This document shows, piece after piece, positions 30,331 through 38,072 of a DNA stretch of 64,000 bases (its first letter is position 1; each line of letters starts with the position of its first letter). The translations under genes were made by a program, and so were the position numbers. Origin of the DNA: Actinomycetota bacterium (lineage in GTDB: Bacteria; Actinomycetota; Thermoleophilia; Solirubrobacterales; 70-9); contig JAFDWB010000079.1 in NCBI GenBank assembly GCA_018268675.1, forward strand, positions 61,999-125,998. The letters run 5' to 3'. A model generated the notes under the pieces. That model was given only the letters and a program-made list of their open reading frames with translations. It ran no database searches and was not told the origin of the DNA.

Positions 30331-31896
30331 TCATTGGAGGACGAGGTCGGGGCTGATCCCGATCAGTTGCAGGAGCGCGTTCTGGCGCAGCGCCCGGTAG
30401 GGCCCCTGCTCCCATTCGGCGGTGATCAGGGCTTCGGCGCGGCGGGCGAAGTCGAGCAGCTCGGCGCGGTGTTCGGGCAGCAGTTCGGGGTTGCCCCAGC
30501 TGGCGAGCGCCCGGGCCAGCGCTTCTTCGGCGGTCTCGGTTTCGCTGTAGGGGTGTTCTTCGTCCCAGGCGTCGACCGCGATCCCTTCGAGGAGATAGTC
30601 GACCACGTTCCAGCGTGCGCGCATCCGCGAGGTGTCGAGCCAGTGGTTGTCGTCCCAGCCCGCCACGTTGGGCGGCCAGAACAGCTGCTGGCCCGCCTGG
30701 TTGCAGAGCCAGACCCAGGCGGTGGTGTCGATATGGCGGCCGACCGCGCGCAGCATCGTCGCCAGGTGGACGACCGGCGGCTTCACCATCGGCGGGCCTT
30801 CGTAGAGGTCGGGGCTGAGGAGGATTTCCTCCAGCACCGGGCGGATCTGGAGGCCGGAGGAGGTGTAGGTCGCGATCAGCCGTTCGCGGGTCGCCTGGGA
30901 CGGCGGCGTGGCGACGAAGTAGCTCCACAGCTTTTCCACGAAGAAGGAGGGATGGAAGGGGTTTTCGACACAGAGCCGGGGGGCGTCTTCCCAGTTCCAG
31001 TTGCCGGTCTGCCCGAAGACCGTCTTCGGGTCGGGGTCGTGGCGTTCGGGGTCGAAGCGGAAGTTGTGGGAGCCGAGTTGGGCCGACCATTCGTAGGTCC
31101 AGCCGGTCAGCGCGCGGGCCTGTTCGCGGATGTCGTCCTCGGTGTAGGCGCCGCGGTCGGCGCCGAGGCTGAAGAGCTCCATCATCTCGCGGGCGTAGTT
31201 CTCGTTCGGGGCGCCGGCCACGTTTTCGTCGCCGTTCAGCCACTGGAGCATCGCCGGGTCGATCGTCACCGCGCGGAAGAGGTCGAGGAAGGAGCCGAAG
31301 CAGGCCGAGCGGAAGAGGTTCGACTGGTCCATCATCTGCTGGGCTTTCGAGACGCCGCCTTCGGAGGTCGCGAACCAGTCGTGGAGGACGAGCGCCATCC
31401 GCTCGACCAGCGGCTGGTCGGTGCGGATCATCCGGTCGAGCCACCAGAGATGGTCGTGGCCCCAGATGTCGGCGGGCGCGAGCGGGTGCCCTTCGTCGTC
31501 GGTCGGGGCGGGGCCGGAGAGGGTGGCGGGGCCGCTCGGCCGGGTCAGCGACTGGACCGCGCCGACGAGGCCGAGCGAGGCGAGGGCGGCCGCCTGGCCG
31601 GGGGCGGGACCGAAGCCCGCGCGATTCAGCAGGCGGGTGGCCTGCGGGATGCCGAAGCCGCCCGGGTAGGAGCCCGCCGGGCGTTGTTCGCCCGGTGGCC
31701 TCGCGGGGTTGCCCGGGGCCGGCGCGGGCGGCGGCGCGGGTAGCGTGCGAACGTGGTGTCGGTGTTTCTTGTGCCTGCGCCGCTTGTGCCCGTGGCGGTG
31801 CTTGTGCTTGTGGCCGTGCTTGTCGGCGCGGTGCTTGCCGCCTGGTTTGGTCGAGTTGAGCTCGGCCTGGGTGGGGGTGACCTTGGGGATCGCCAT
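30331..31896 (-). CDS. DUF1800 family protein with His-rich N-terminus
   Basis: About 521 residues from the ATG at 31896; a GTG at 32031 would add 45 basic residues. The N-terminal region holds a striking run of His, Lys and Arg (starting HRADKHGHKHKHRHGHKRRR), a possible copper or other metal store or an anionic-polymer anchor. The DUF1800 body follows: RLLNRAGFGPAPGQ, VLHDWFATSEGG, NENYAREMMELFSLG, GWTYEWS, and FWPPNVAGWDDNHWL. First gene of the operon with DUF1501 and the cupredoxin. No clear Sec signal is seen, so it may be exported by partnership with the Tat-targeted neighbour (speculation). Confidence 0.82.
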   Translation of the reverse strand: MAIPKVTPTQAELNSTKPGGKHRADKHGHKHKHRHGHKRRRHKKHRHHVRTLPAPPPAPAPGNPARPPGEQRPAGSYPGGFGIPQATRLLNRAGFGPAPGQAAALASLGLVGAVQSLTRPSGPATLSGPAPTDDEGHPLAPADIWGHDHLWWLDRMIRTDQPLVERMALVLHDWFATSEGGVSKAQQMMDQSNLFRSACFGSFLDLFRAVTIDPAMLQWLNGDENVAGAPNENYAREMMELFSLGADRGAYTEDDIREQARALTGWTYEWSAQLGSHNFRFDPERHDPDPKTVFGQTGNWNWEDAPRLCVENPFHPSFFVEKLWSYFVATPPSQATRERLIATYTSSGLQIRPVLEEILLSPDLYEGPPMVKPPVVHLATMLRAVGRHIDTTAWVWLCNQAGQQLFWPPNVAGWDDNHWLDTSRMRARWNVVDYLLEGIAVDAWDEEHPYSETETAEEALARALASWGNPELLPEHRAELLDFARRAEALITAEWEQGPYRALRQNALLQLIGISPDLVLQ

Positions 31897-32042
31897 CGAC
31901 GAGACCCGCCGCGCGGGCGCACTGCTCCTGGCTCTTCTGTCGGCCCGCGGTGCCGATTTCTTGACCGCCGCGGCATTTTCTCTGGACGGAATGGCGGCCG
32001 AACTGGACGGATGGCCGGCCCGAACCGCCACAATGGGACCCG

Positions 32043-32330
32043 ATGGGCTTCGAGTACCTCGTCATCGCCTTCCTCTTCGGCCTCTCCACCGCGATCATCG
32101 GCAAGGCCAAGGGCAGCTCGTTCTGGGTCTGGTTCATCGTCGGCGCCGTGCTGCTGATCTTCGGCCTGATCGCCGTCGTCCTCTCCCGCCGCGAGAAGGA
32201 CGAACCGGAACGCCAGTGCCCCCATTGCCTGAAGGCGGTGAAGCTCTACGTCCAGGTCTGCCCCCGCTGTGGCAGCGAACTGTTCATGCCCGACCCGAGG
32301 GCCGTACGGCATCCGGGGGTGCGGGGGTAG
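32043..32330 (+). CDS. small membrane protein with zinc ribbon
   Basis: 95 residues: two membrane helices (about 4-22 and 27-47), then a cytosolic zinc ribbon CPHC-x12-CPRC (about 60-78). The C-terminal tail is short and basic. Such proteins are common and unnamed. It is divergent from the DUF1800 operon, with only 12 bases to the alternative GTG of that gene, so promoters may overlap. Confidence 0.7.
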   Translation: MGFEYLVIAFLFGLSTAIIGKAKGSSFWVWFIVGAVLLIFGLIAVVLSRREKDEPERQCPHCLKAVKLYVQVCPRCGSELFMPDPRAVRHPGVRG

Positions 32331-32372
32331 GGACGGAGGGTGGACCGGCTGCCGCCTCGCGGCGGGGCCCCG

Positions 32373-32441
32373 GTGAGTTCGCAGTTGGCCACAACAGTTG
32401 TGGATAAGTGCGAACGCACCGGAGGGAAGGCCGGGGCTCCC
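32373..32441. repeat. palindromic element with GGAAGGCCGGGG tail
   Basis: GTGAGTTCGCA (32373-32383) and TGCGAACGCAC (32409-32419) close a 47-bp element matching that at 7251-7297. Inside is a second stem CCACAA-CAG-TTGTGG, and TGTGGATAA (32399-32407) equals a perfect DnaA box on the minus strand. The tail GGAAGGCCGGGGCTCCC follows at 32425-32441. It lies between convergent genes. Confidence 0.8.
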
Positions 32442-32486
32442 TGGTCCCGGCGCCGGGCGGCAGCGGCCCACCCCCCGAATCGCCGC

Positions 32487-33554
32487 CTACCGCAGCCAGG
32501 TGCGGACGATGGCGTTGGCGAAGCCGAGGCCGTAGCGCATCACGGCGGGCTTCTTCGAGTGGCCGTGGAGGCGTTGTTCGACCGTGATCGGGACCTCCTT
32601 GGCGGGGATGCCCCGCTTGATCGCCTCGATCATGAACTCGGAGGTGTGGAACTGCTCCTGGCGCAGGACGAGCTGGGGGAGGACGGTGGTGCGGACGGCG
32701 CGGTAGCCATTGGAGCAGTCGGTGACGTGGGTGCGGGTGATGAAGGAAACGAGGCGGTTGAAGAAGACGATGCCGAGCTCGCGGGCGCGGGTGTTGCGGT
32801 CGGCGTGGCCGAGGACGCGGGAGCCGTGGGCGACGTCGACTTCGCCGCTCAGGACCGGTTCGACCAGGCGGGGCATCTCCGAGGGCAGGTGCTGGCCGTC
32901 GGCGTCGAGGGTGACGACGATCTGGGCGCCGGATTCGACCATCAGCCGGTAGCCGGTGCGGAGCGCCGCGCCGCCGCCGCGGTTGGTGACGTGGCGGGCG
33001 ACCAGGGCGCCGTGCGCGGCGGCGACGTCGCCGGTGCCGTCGCGCGAGCCGTCGTCGACGACCAGGACCTCGGTCCGCACTCCGCAGACCTCGGCGGGCA
33101 TCTGGTCGAGGACGACGCCGATGTTCTCGCCCTCGTTGTAGGCCGGGATCAGGATCGCGATCCTGTTCTTGAAGCGGGCGGGCAGGCCGGCCTGGCGGAA
33201 CTCCTCCCAGGCGAGGCCCTCGAGCGCCGCCGAGAGCTGTCGCGAGTTGCGCGCCCCGACCGAGAGCGCGCGCAGGATCAACAGGAAGAGGACGAAGATG
33301 GCGAAGACGGCGAGGCCGAGGATCCGCCCGCCGTTCCCTTTTTCGAAGGAGAACGCCGAGAGTAGGCCGTTGACGATTTCGGTGCCGGTGACGATCGCCA
33401 GCGCGACCCCGGCGAGGATCAGCATCAGCACGTCGGCGTTCCGCAGCGAGTGTCTGCGGACGACCGCGTAGACGATCAGGATCAGCCCGATCGCCAGCCC
33501 GACGCTGCGCAGCGCCGTCAGCTCGGCCGGAAATATGCCTGCTAGCGGGACCAT
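32487..33554 (-). CDS. DUF2304 plus family 2 glycosyltransferase fusion
   Basis: 355 residues. Residues 1-115 contain three membrane helices of the DUF2304 type (GLAIGLILIVYAVVRRHSL and two more). Residues about 130-355 are a GT2 catalytic domain: IAILIPAYNEGENIG, VVDDGSRDGTGD and LDADGQHLP (DxD metal site). It resembles dolichol- or polyprenyl-phosphate sugar synthases (GNGYRAVR-type region present as SNGYRAVR). DUF2304 and GT2 are usually separate neighbouring genes. It overlaps the upstream GT39-like gene by 13 bases and would supply its lipid-linked sugar donor. Confidence 0.85.
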   Translation of the reverse strand: MVPLAGIFPAELTALRSVGLAIGLILIVYAVVRRHSLRNADVLMLILAGVALAIVTGTEIVNGLLSAFSFEKGNGGRILGLAVFAIFVLFLLILRALSVGARNSRQLSAALEGLAWEEFRQAGLPARFKNRIAILIPAYNEGENIGVVLDQMPAEVCGVRTEVLVVDDGSRDGTGDVAAAHGALVARHVTNRGGGAALRTGYRLMVESGAQIVVTLDADGQHLPSEMPRLVEPVLSGEVDVAHGSRVLGHADRNTRARELGIVFFNRLVSFITRTHVTDCSNGYRAVRTTVLPQLVLRQEQFHTSEFMIEAIKRGIPAKEVPITVEQRLHGHSKKPAVMRYGLGFANAIVRTWLR

Positions 33555-34903
33555 TTACGGCCGGAGGATACGGCCGCGCACGCTGCCGAGAGCGCGAAGG
33601 CGGCGAGCGGGAAGATCAGCGTCATCAGGATCTCGTTGCGGCGCGGGGCGGCGAGGGTGATCGCGCCGACCAGGGTGACGAGGACGATCGGCGCGGCGAG
33701 GCAGAGCGTCTCCCACCAGCGCCGGCGGAAGCCGAGGAGGACCAGCCCCGCGATCCCGAACGCGACCAGCCCGATCTGGATCGCCCGCCCGAGGGTCGTG
33801 CTCATCGCTTCGCCGACCCCGCTCGACCACATCCTCCCGACCTTGCGCACCGTCATCGCGGTGTAGCCGAGCGGGTCCTTCCCGAACCACTTGGAGAAGT
33901 TTTCCTTGCCGATCTTGCTGAGGGCCGAGTCGCGCGGCAGTTCGGGATAGCGGGCGGCGACCTTGTTGAAGAGTTCGGTCGGGTTGACTTCGCCGAGCGC
34001 CTGGGACTGGGGCGGCAGCCATTTGCCGGACTCCCGGTGGTAGAGGATCGCCTTGACCCGCTGGTATTCGCCGTCGGCGGGGTAGAAGGTGCCGACGTAG
34101 AGGGCCTTGCCGTCGCCGGTCGAGATCGGCACCAGGCGTTCGAGCACGACGACGTTGCGGATCGTCCACGGCACGATCGGCAGCAGCAACGCCACCAGCA
34201 TCAGCCCGACCCCGGCGGTGCCGAGCCGCCACTCCCGTTCCCAGGCCCAGCGGACCGCGGCGATGAGGACGAAGGCGGCCGCCACCAGCGTGTACTCGGG
34301 GCGGAACATCGAGGTGATCCCGAAGAGGAAGCCGGGCAGAAGCCACACCCAGGCGCTGCCCCGCGGCGCGCCGCCACGCCCCGCCGTCCGGTCCCAGGCC
34401 CATAAGAAGGAGAGGATCGCGGCGGGCAGCGAGAGCATCGCCGGGGGCTCGCTCATGATTTCGCCGACCGTGTGGATGAAAGGTGGATAGATCGCCACCC
34501 CGAGCGCGCCGAGGAGCGCCGGCCAGCGCCCGCCGAGGCGCCAGCCGAGGAGGAAGACGACCAGGATCGTCCCCACTCCCATCAGGGCCTCGAGGATGCG
34601 GATCGTCCCTTCGCGCGGCCCGCCGGTGACGACGAAGAGCCCCGCGTAGAGCCAGGGGGCGCCCGGGGACCAGTCGCTGGTCGCTTCCGAGTGGAATTCG
34701 GGCCCGCCGTAGCTCCCTTCTTCGTCGAGGGACTTGGCGAGCGCGTAGTAGGCATGCGAGTCGGCGGACGGGTTGGCGCCGGGGTGGACGACGACGACCG
34801 CGCGGGCGAGGAGGCCGACCGTCGCGATCACCGCCAGCGCGATCAGCGTGCGGCGCCCGTAGCGGGCGGGGAGCGTGCGGAACCATTGGCGGGCGGCGGA
34901 CAA
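33542..34903 (-). CDS. GT39/ArnT-like integral membrane glycosyltransferase
   Basis: 453 residues with about ten membrane helices. The first extracytoplasmic loop holds the typical PGANPSADSHAYYALAKSL segment, with the acidic catalytic Asp of the ArnT/PMT family, and SEATSDWSPGAPWLYAGLF after it. It should move a sugar from a polyprenyl-phosphate donor to an envelope acceptor. The downstream DUF2304-GT2 gene overlaps it. It is paralogous to the protein at 35387-36766 (same loop motifs and overall plan). Confidence 0.8.
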   Translation of the reverse strand: MSAARQWFRTLPARYGRRTLIALAVIATVGLLARAVVVVHPGANPSADSHAYYALAKSLDEEGSYGGPEFHSEATSDWSPGAPWLYAGLFVVTGGPREGTIRILEALMGVGTILVVFLLGWRLGGRWPALLGALGVAIYPPFIHTVGEIMSEPPAMLSLPAAILSFLWAWDRTAGRGGAPRGSAWVWLLPGFLFGITSMFRPEYTLVAAAFVLIAAVRWAWEREWRLGTAGVGLMLVALLLPIVPWTIRNVVVLERLVPISTGDGKALYVGTFYPADGEYQRVKAILYHRESGKWLPPQSQALGEVNPTELFNKVAARYPELPRDSALSKIGKENFSKWFGKDPLGYTAMTVRKVGRMWSSGVGEAMSTTLGRAIQIGLVAFGIAGLVLLGFRRRWWETLCLAAPIVLVTLVGAITLAAPRRNEILMTLIFPLAAFALSAACAAVSSGRKWSR

Positions 34904-34991
34904 GGGCGCCGGTCAGGCTACTGGCGCCGGGGAAGGAAACCCCGGCACGGTGCTGAAACCTCCGGCAAACCCCTTCAGGAAAGGATTCCCT

Positions 34992-35402
34992 ATGAAGCGC
35001 ATCTCCCTGATCGTGGCCGGAGCGCTGGCCTGTCTCGCTTTCGCCGCGGTCGGCACCGCGTCGGCGATGCCCACCGAAGGCATCGTCAACACGGCCTGCA
35101 CCACTTCCTCCAAGAATGTGATCGGCAAGAAGGTCACGATCACGGTCACCGGCAAGAACGTCGCCTCCTCGCAGATGGAATTTGCCGAATGCAAGATCGT
35201 CAAGAAGGTCGCCAACAAGATGCTCTCGCTGCGGATCGAGAAGCCGAAGGTCTACGAAGGCTTCCGCTGCACCCCGACCGTGCTCACCGGCGGCGAAGGC
35301 ACCGTCGAACCGCAGGTCGTCCGCTACAACTGCCTCTTCCGCGGCGCCGACACCGCCACCGAAATCCGACTGAAGTTCAAGGTCACCTACAACATGGACT
35401 GA
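34992..35402 (+). CDS. small exported protein, unknown function
   Basis: 136 residues with a clean signal peptide (MKRISLIVAGALACLAFAAV ending ASA-M). The mature part is beta-rich with four cysteines (NTACTTS, FAECKI, FRCTPT, YNCLF), probably two disulphides. AAAGGA lies seven bases before the ATG. It sits between two minus-strand GT39 genes and uses GAA for seven of eight Glu codons. No family recognised. Confidence 0.7.
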   Translation: MKRISLIVAGALACLAFAAVGTASAMPTEGIVNTACTTSSKNVIGKKVTITVTGKNVASSQMEFAECKIVKKVANKMLSLRIEKPKVYEGFRCTPTVLTGGEGTVEPQVVRYNCLFRGADTATEIRLKFKVTYNMD

Positions 35403-36766
35403 GGCCGTGAGCGCCGGGCGGCGGTGGCAAGCCATGCCACCGCCGCCCCGGCGCAGGCCGCGAGCAGGGGGATGAGGATCAGGACGCGGCGCGGGGAGGC
35501 GACCAGCAGGGCGCTGATCACGGTGATCGAGAGGAAGACGGCGGCGATCAGCAGCGCCTCCCAGCGGCGCAGGTAGGCGAGCAGGCCGAGGCCGAGCAGG
35601 CCGAGCCCGAGGAGCACCCAGTGGAGCGCCTCCCAGACCGGCTGGCGCATCACGTCACGGGGGCCGTGGGACCAGATCCTGCCTACCTTCGCAGCCAGAA
35701 AACCTAGGTATTCGCCGGTGTGTTCGGTGATGTCTTCGCCGAGTTGTTCCTTCCCCATCTCGGAGAGGGCTTCGTCCGGTTCGAGGCCGGGGTGGGCCTG
35801 TTCGCCGAGGCGGGCGAGGATCTGCTCGAGCCGCAGGTTTTCGAGCGCGTGCGGGCCGAAGAGCTCGGGGTGTTCGGCGACGACCGCGGCGCCGACCTGT
35901 TCCGGGTTGCCGTCCGAGGGCAGGTAGGTGCCGGCGTAGAGGACCTGGCCGCCGCCGGTGGAGATGGCGACGAAGCGGTGGAGGGCGAAGGCGTTGCGGA
36001 CGGTCCAGGGCGCGATCACGACGACGATGCCGAGGGCGACGATCGCCGCGGCGAGGAGCGCCCGCCGCCAGGGGATGTGCAGTCGCTCACGGAGGAGGAT
36101 CAGCAGCGCCAGGAGGAGGCCGATCGCGAGGTACTCCGGCCGGACCAGGGCGAGGGCGCCGAGCGTCAGCCCCGGCACGACCCAGCGCCACAGGCTGTCC
36201 CCGTCCCCGGCCCAGAGGATTGCCAGGATCGCGCCCGCCAGCAGCGTCGCCGCCAGCGGCTCCGTCATCAGCATCCCCGTGTACTCGATCGTCGCCGGAT
36301 AGATCGCCACCACGAGCGCCGCCACCAACCCGGCCACCACCGCCCACTGCCGACGCTTGTCTTCGTATCGAAGACAAGCGTCGTCAGCGGCACCGGTGAG
36401 GGCGAGGGCCAGTCGGCGGGCGAGGAAGTAGGCGAAGGGGATCGCGAGGGCGCCGATCAGCGCCAGGATCACCCGGGCGAGGCGTTCGTGGACGCCGCCC
36501 GTCACCTCGTAGAGGCCGGCGACGAAGAGGGGCAGGCCGGGGGAGTAATCGGTGCTCGGCTGGGTCGCCTTGGCGCCGACGGTGAAGCCGTTGCCTTCGT
36601 CCAGGTTCCGCGCGATCGCCGCGTAGGCGGCGGCGTCGTAGACAGGTTCGCGGCCGTTCCAGGCTTCACCGACCCGCAGCCCCAGGCCCAGCAGCAGGAT
36701 CGCGACCAACGCCGCGACGCCCAGCCGGCCGCCGTTTCGCGCCACCACACGGTTTGGCATCGGCAC
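35387..36766 (-). CDS. GT39/ArnT-like integral membrane glycosyltransferase
   Basis: 459 residues, about ten membrane helices. First loop: GREPVYDAAAYAAIARNLDEGNG, then QPSTDYSPGLPLFVAGLYE, the same pattern as its paralogue at 33542-34903. GTG at 36766 or ATG at 36760 starts the gene, divergent from the sulfoquinovose synthase gene. Its 3' end overlaps the end of the small exported protein gene on the other strand by 16 bases and contains that gene's terminator. The sugar is unknown. Confidence 0.8.
   Translation of the reverse strand: MPMPNRVVARNGGRLGVAALVAILLLGLGLRVGEAWNGREPVYDAAAYAAIARNLDEGNGFTVGAKATQPSTDYSPGLPLFVAGLYEVTGGVHERLARVILALIGALAIPFAYFLARRLALALTGAADDACLRYEDKRRQWAVVAGLVAALVVAIYPATIEYTGMLMTEPLAATLLAGAILAILWAGDGDSLWRWVVPGLTLGALALVRPEYLAIGLLLALLILLRERLHIPWRRALLAAAIVALGIVVVIAPWTVRNAFALHRFVAISTGGGQVLYAGTYLPSDGNPEQVGAAVVAEHPELFGPHALENLRLEQILARLGEQAHPGLEPDEALSEMGKEQLGEDITEHTGEYLGFLAAKVGRIWSHGPRDVMRQPVWEALHWVLLGLGLLGLGLLAYLRRWEALLIAAVFLSITVISALLVASPRRVLILIPLLAACAGAAVAWLATAARRSRPQSML
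35411..35454. terminator. long terminator hairpin inside a coding end
   Basis: GCGCCGGGCGGCGGTGGCA-AGCCA-TGCCACCGCCGCCCCGGCGC, a 19-bp stem with one bulge, nine bases after the stop of the exported protein gene. It is also part of the last coding residues of the minus-strand GT39 gene. Confidence 0.75.
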
Positions 36767-36789
36767 GATTCAACTAACCTTGCCGGTCT

Positions 36790-37965
36790 ATGCGGATCCT
36801 CATCCTCGGTGGCGACGGCTACCTCGGCTGGCCGACGGCGCTTCGCTTCTCCGCCCGCGGGCACGAGGTCGCGGTCGTCGACAACTTCAATCGGCGCCGC
36901 TGGGTCGAGGGCGCGGGCTCAAACTCGCTGACCCCGATCGCCGACCTGGATACCCGGATCGCCGCCTGGGAGGAGCTCTCCGGCAGGCGCATCGCGGCCC
37001 ACATCGGCCCGATCGAGGACGGCGACTTCACCGCCGGCGTGGTCGCCGAGTTCCTCCCCGACGCGGTCGTCCACTACGGCCAGCAGGCCTCGGCGCCGTA
37101 CTCGATGATCTCCCGCCAGACCGCGGTCGAGACCCAGTACGCGAACACGATCGGCAATCTCAACCTGCTCTTCGCGCTCCGCGACCACGTGCCCGACGCG
37201 CACCTGGTGAAGCTCGGCACGATGGGCGAGTACGGCCAGCCCAACATCGACATCGAGGAGGGCTACATCGAGATCTCGCACAAGGGGCGCAACGACCTGC
37301 TGCCGTTCCCGAAGCTGCCGGGCTCGCTGTACCACTGCTCGAAGGTCCACGACTCGACCAACATCCACTTCGCCTGCCGCACCTGGGGCCTGCGGGCTAC
37401 CGACCTGAACCAGGGGGTCGTCTACGGGATCGAGACCGAGGAGACCGCGAGCGACGAGCGGTTGATCACGCGGTTCGACTACGACGAGCTCTTCGGCACG
37501 GTCCTGAACCGGTTCTGCCTGCAAGCCGTGATCGGTCATCCCCTGACCGTGTACGGAGAAGGCAACCAGACGCGCAGCTTCCTCAACATCCGCGACACGC
37601 TCGCCTGCGTCGAGATCGCCGTCGCGAACCCCGCCGCGGCGGGCGAGTTCCGCGTCTTCAACCAGTTCACCGAGCAGTTCTCGGTGATGCAGCTGGCGGA
37701 ATTGGTGAAGGAGGCCGGGGCGCACCTCGGCTACGAGGTCGAGATCGCGCACTACGACAATCCGCGGGTGGAGAAGGAAGAGCACTACTACAACGCGGTG
37801 AACTCGAACCTGCTCGAGCTCGGTCTCCGGCCGAAACTCCTCGGCGAGGAGCTGGTCGAGTCGATCCTCGGCATCCTCGACCGCCACAAGGCCCGCGCCG
37901 CCGAGGGCGCGATCGACCCTCGCACCCGCTGGAACCCTGGCCGCCCGGCGGCCGCCCAGGCCTGA
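36790..37965 (+). CDS. sqdB: UDP-sulfoquinovose synthase (SQD1-like)
   Basis: Extended short-chain dehydrogenase converting UDP-glucose and sulphite to UDP-sulfoquinovose, head-group donor of sulfolipid; 391 residues. NAD-binding GGDGYLGWPTA (8-18). The SQD1-specific blocks are all here: VVHYGQQASAPYSMI, VKLGTMGEYG, NIDIEEGYI, YHCSKVHDSTN, ATDLNQGVVYG and FRVFNQFTEQFSV. The catalytic residues T144, Y181 and K185 have the spacing of plant SQD1 (T145/Y182/K186). TAACCT at 36775-36780 could be its -10. No sulfolipid synthase glycosyltransferase (SqdX) is next to it; the nearby membrane glycosyltransferases could use the sugar instead. Confidence 0.92.
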   Translation: MRILILGGDGYLGWPTALRFSARGHEVAVVDNFNRRRWVEGAGSNSLTPIADLDTRIAAWEELSGRRIAAHIGPIEDGDFTAGVVAEFLPDAVVHYGQQASAPYSMISRQTAVETQYANTIGNLNLLFALRDHVPDAHLVKLGTMGEYGQPNIDIEEGYIEISHKGRNDLLPFPKLPGSLYHCSKVHDSTNIHFACRTWGLRATDLNQGVVYGIETEETASDERLITRFDYDELFGTVLNRFCLQAVIGHPLTVYGEGNQTRSFLNIRDTLACVEIAVANPAAAGEFRVFNQFTEQFSVMQLAELVKEAGAHLGYEVEIAHYDNPRVEKEEHYYNAVNSNLLELGLRPKLLGEELVESILGILDRHKARAAEGAIDPRTRWNPGRPAAAQA

Positions 37966-37968
37966 AAG

Positions 37969-38039
37969 GGCCGGGATCGGGGGACACCCTCTCTCACGAA
38001 CAGCGGGGAGGTTCGTTCGGGTGTCCCTCGATCCCGGCC
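37969..38039. repeat. 71-bp palindrome, sqdB-ilvB copy
   Basis: Arms 37969-37989 and 38019-38039 are complementary at 20 of 21 positions, enclosing a loop with ACGAACAGCGGGGAGGTTCGT, itself able to pair. The same loop sequence (inverted) is the core of the element inside menD at 43441-43507, and the outer arms also align. It begins four bases after the sqdB stop and lies upstream of the ilvB -10, so it may also end sqdB transcription. Confidence 0.88.
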
Positions 38040-38072
38040 ACGGGAAGCCCGCTGGTAGCATCGACGGTCCCT

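Noticed and set aside
32399..32407. Perfect DnaA box, possible origin-related site
   Set aside because: Only one box, created partly by the palindrome's own symmetry. No cluster of boxes, AT-rich stretch, dnaA or dnaN nearby.
37969..38039. Transcription attenuator of ilvB
   Set aside because: The hairpin lies upstream of the likely ilvB -10 (38056-38061) and no leader peptide with Val, Leu or Ile runs is present.
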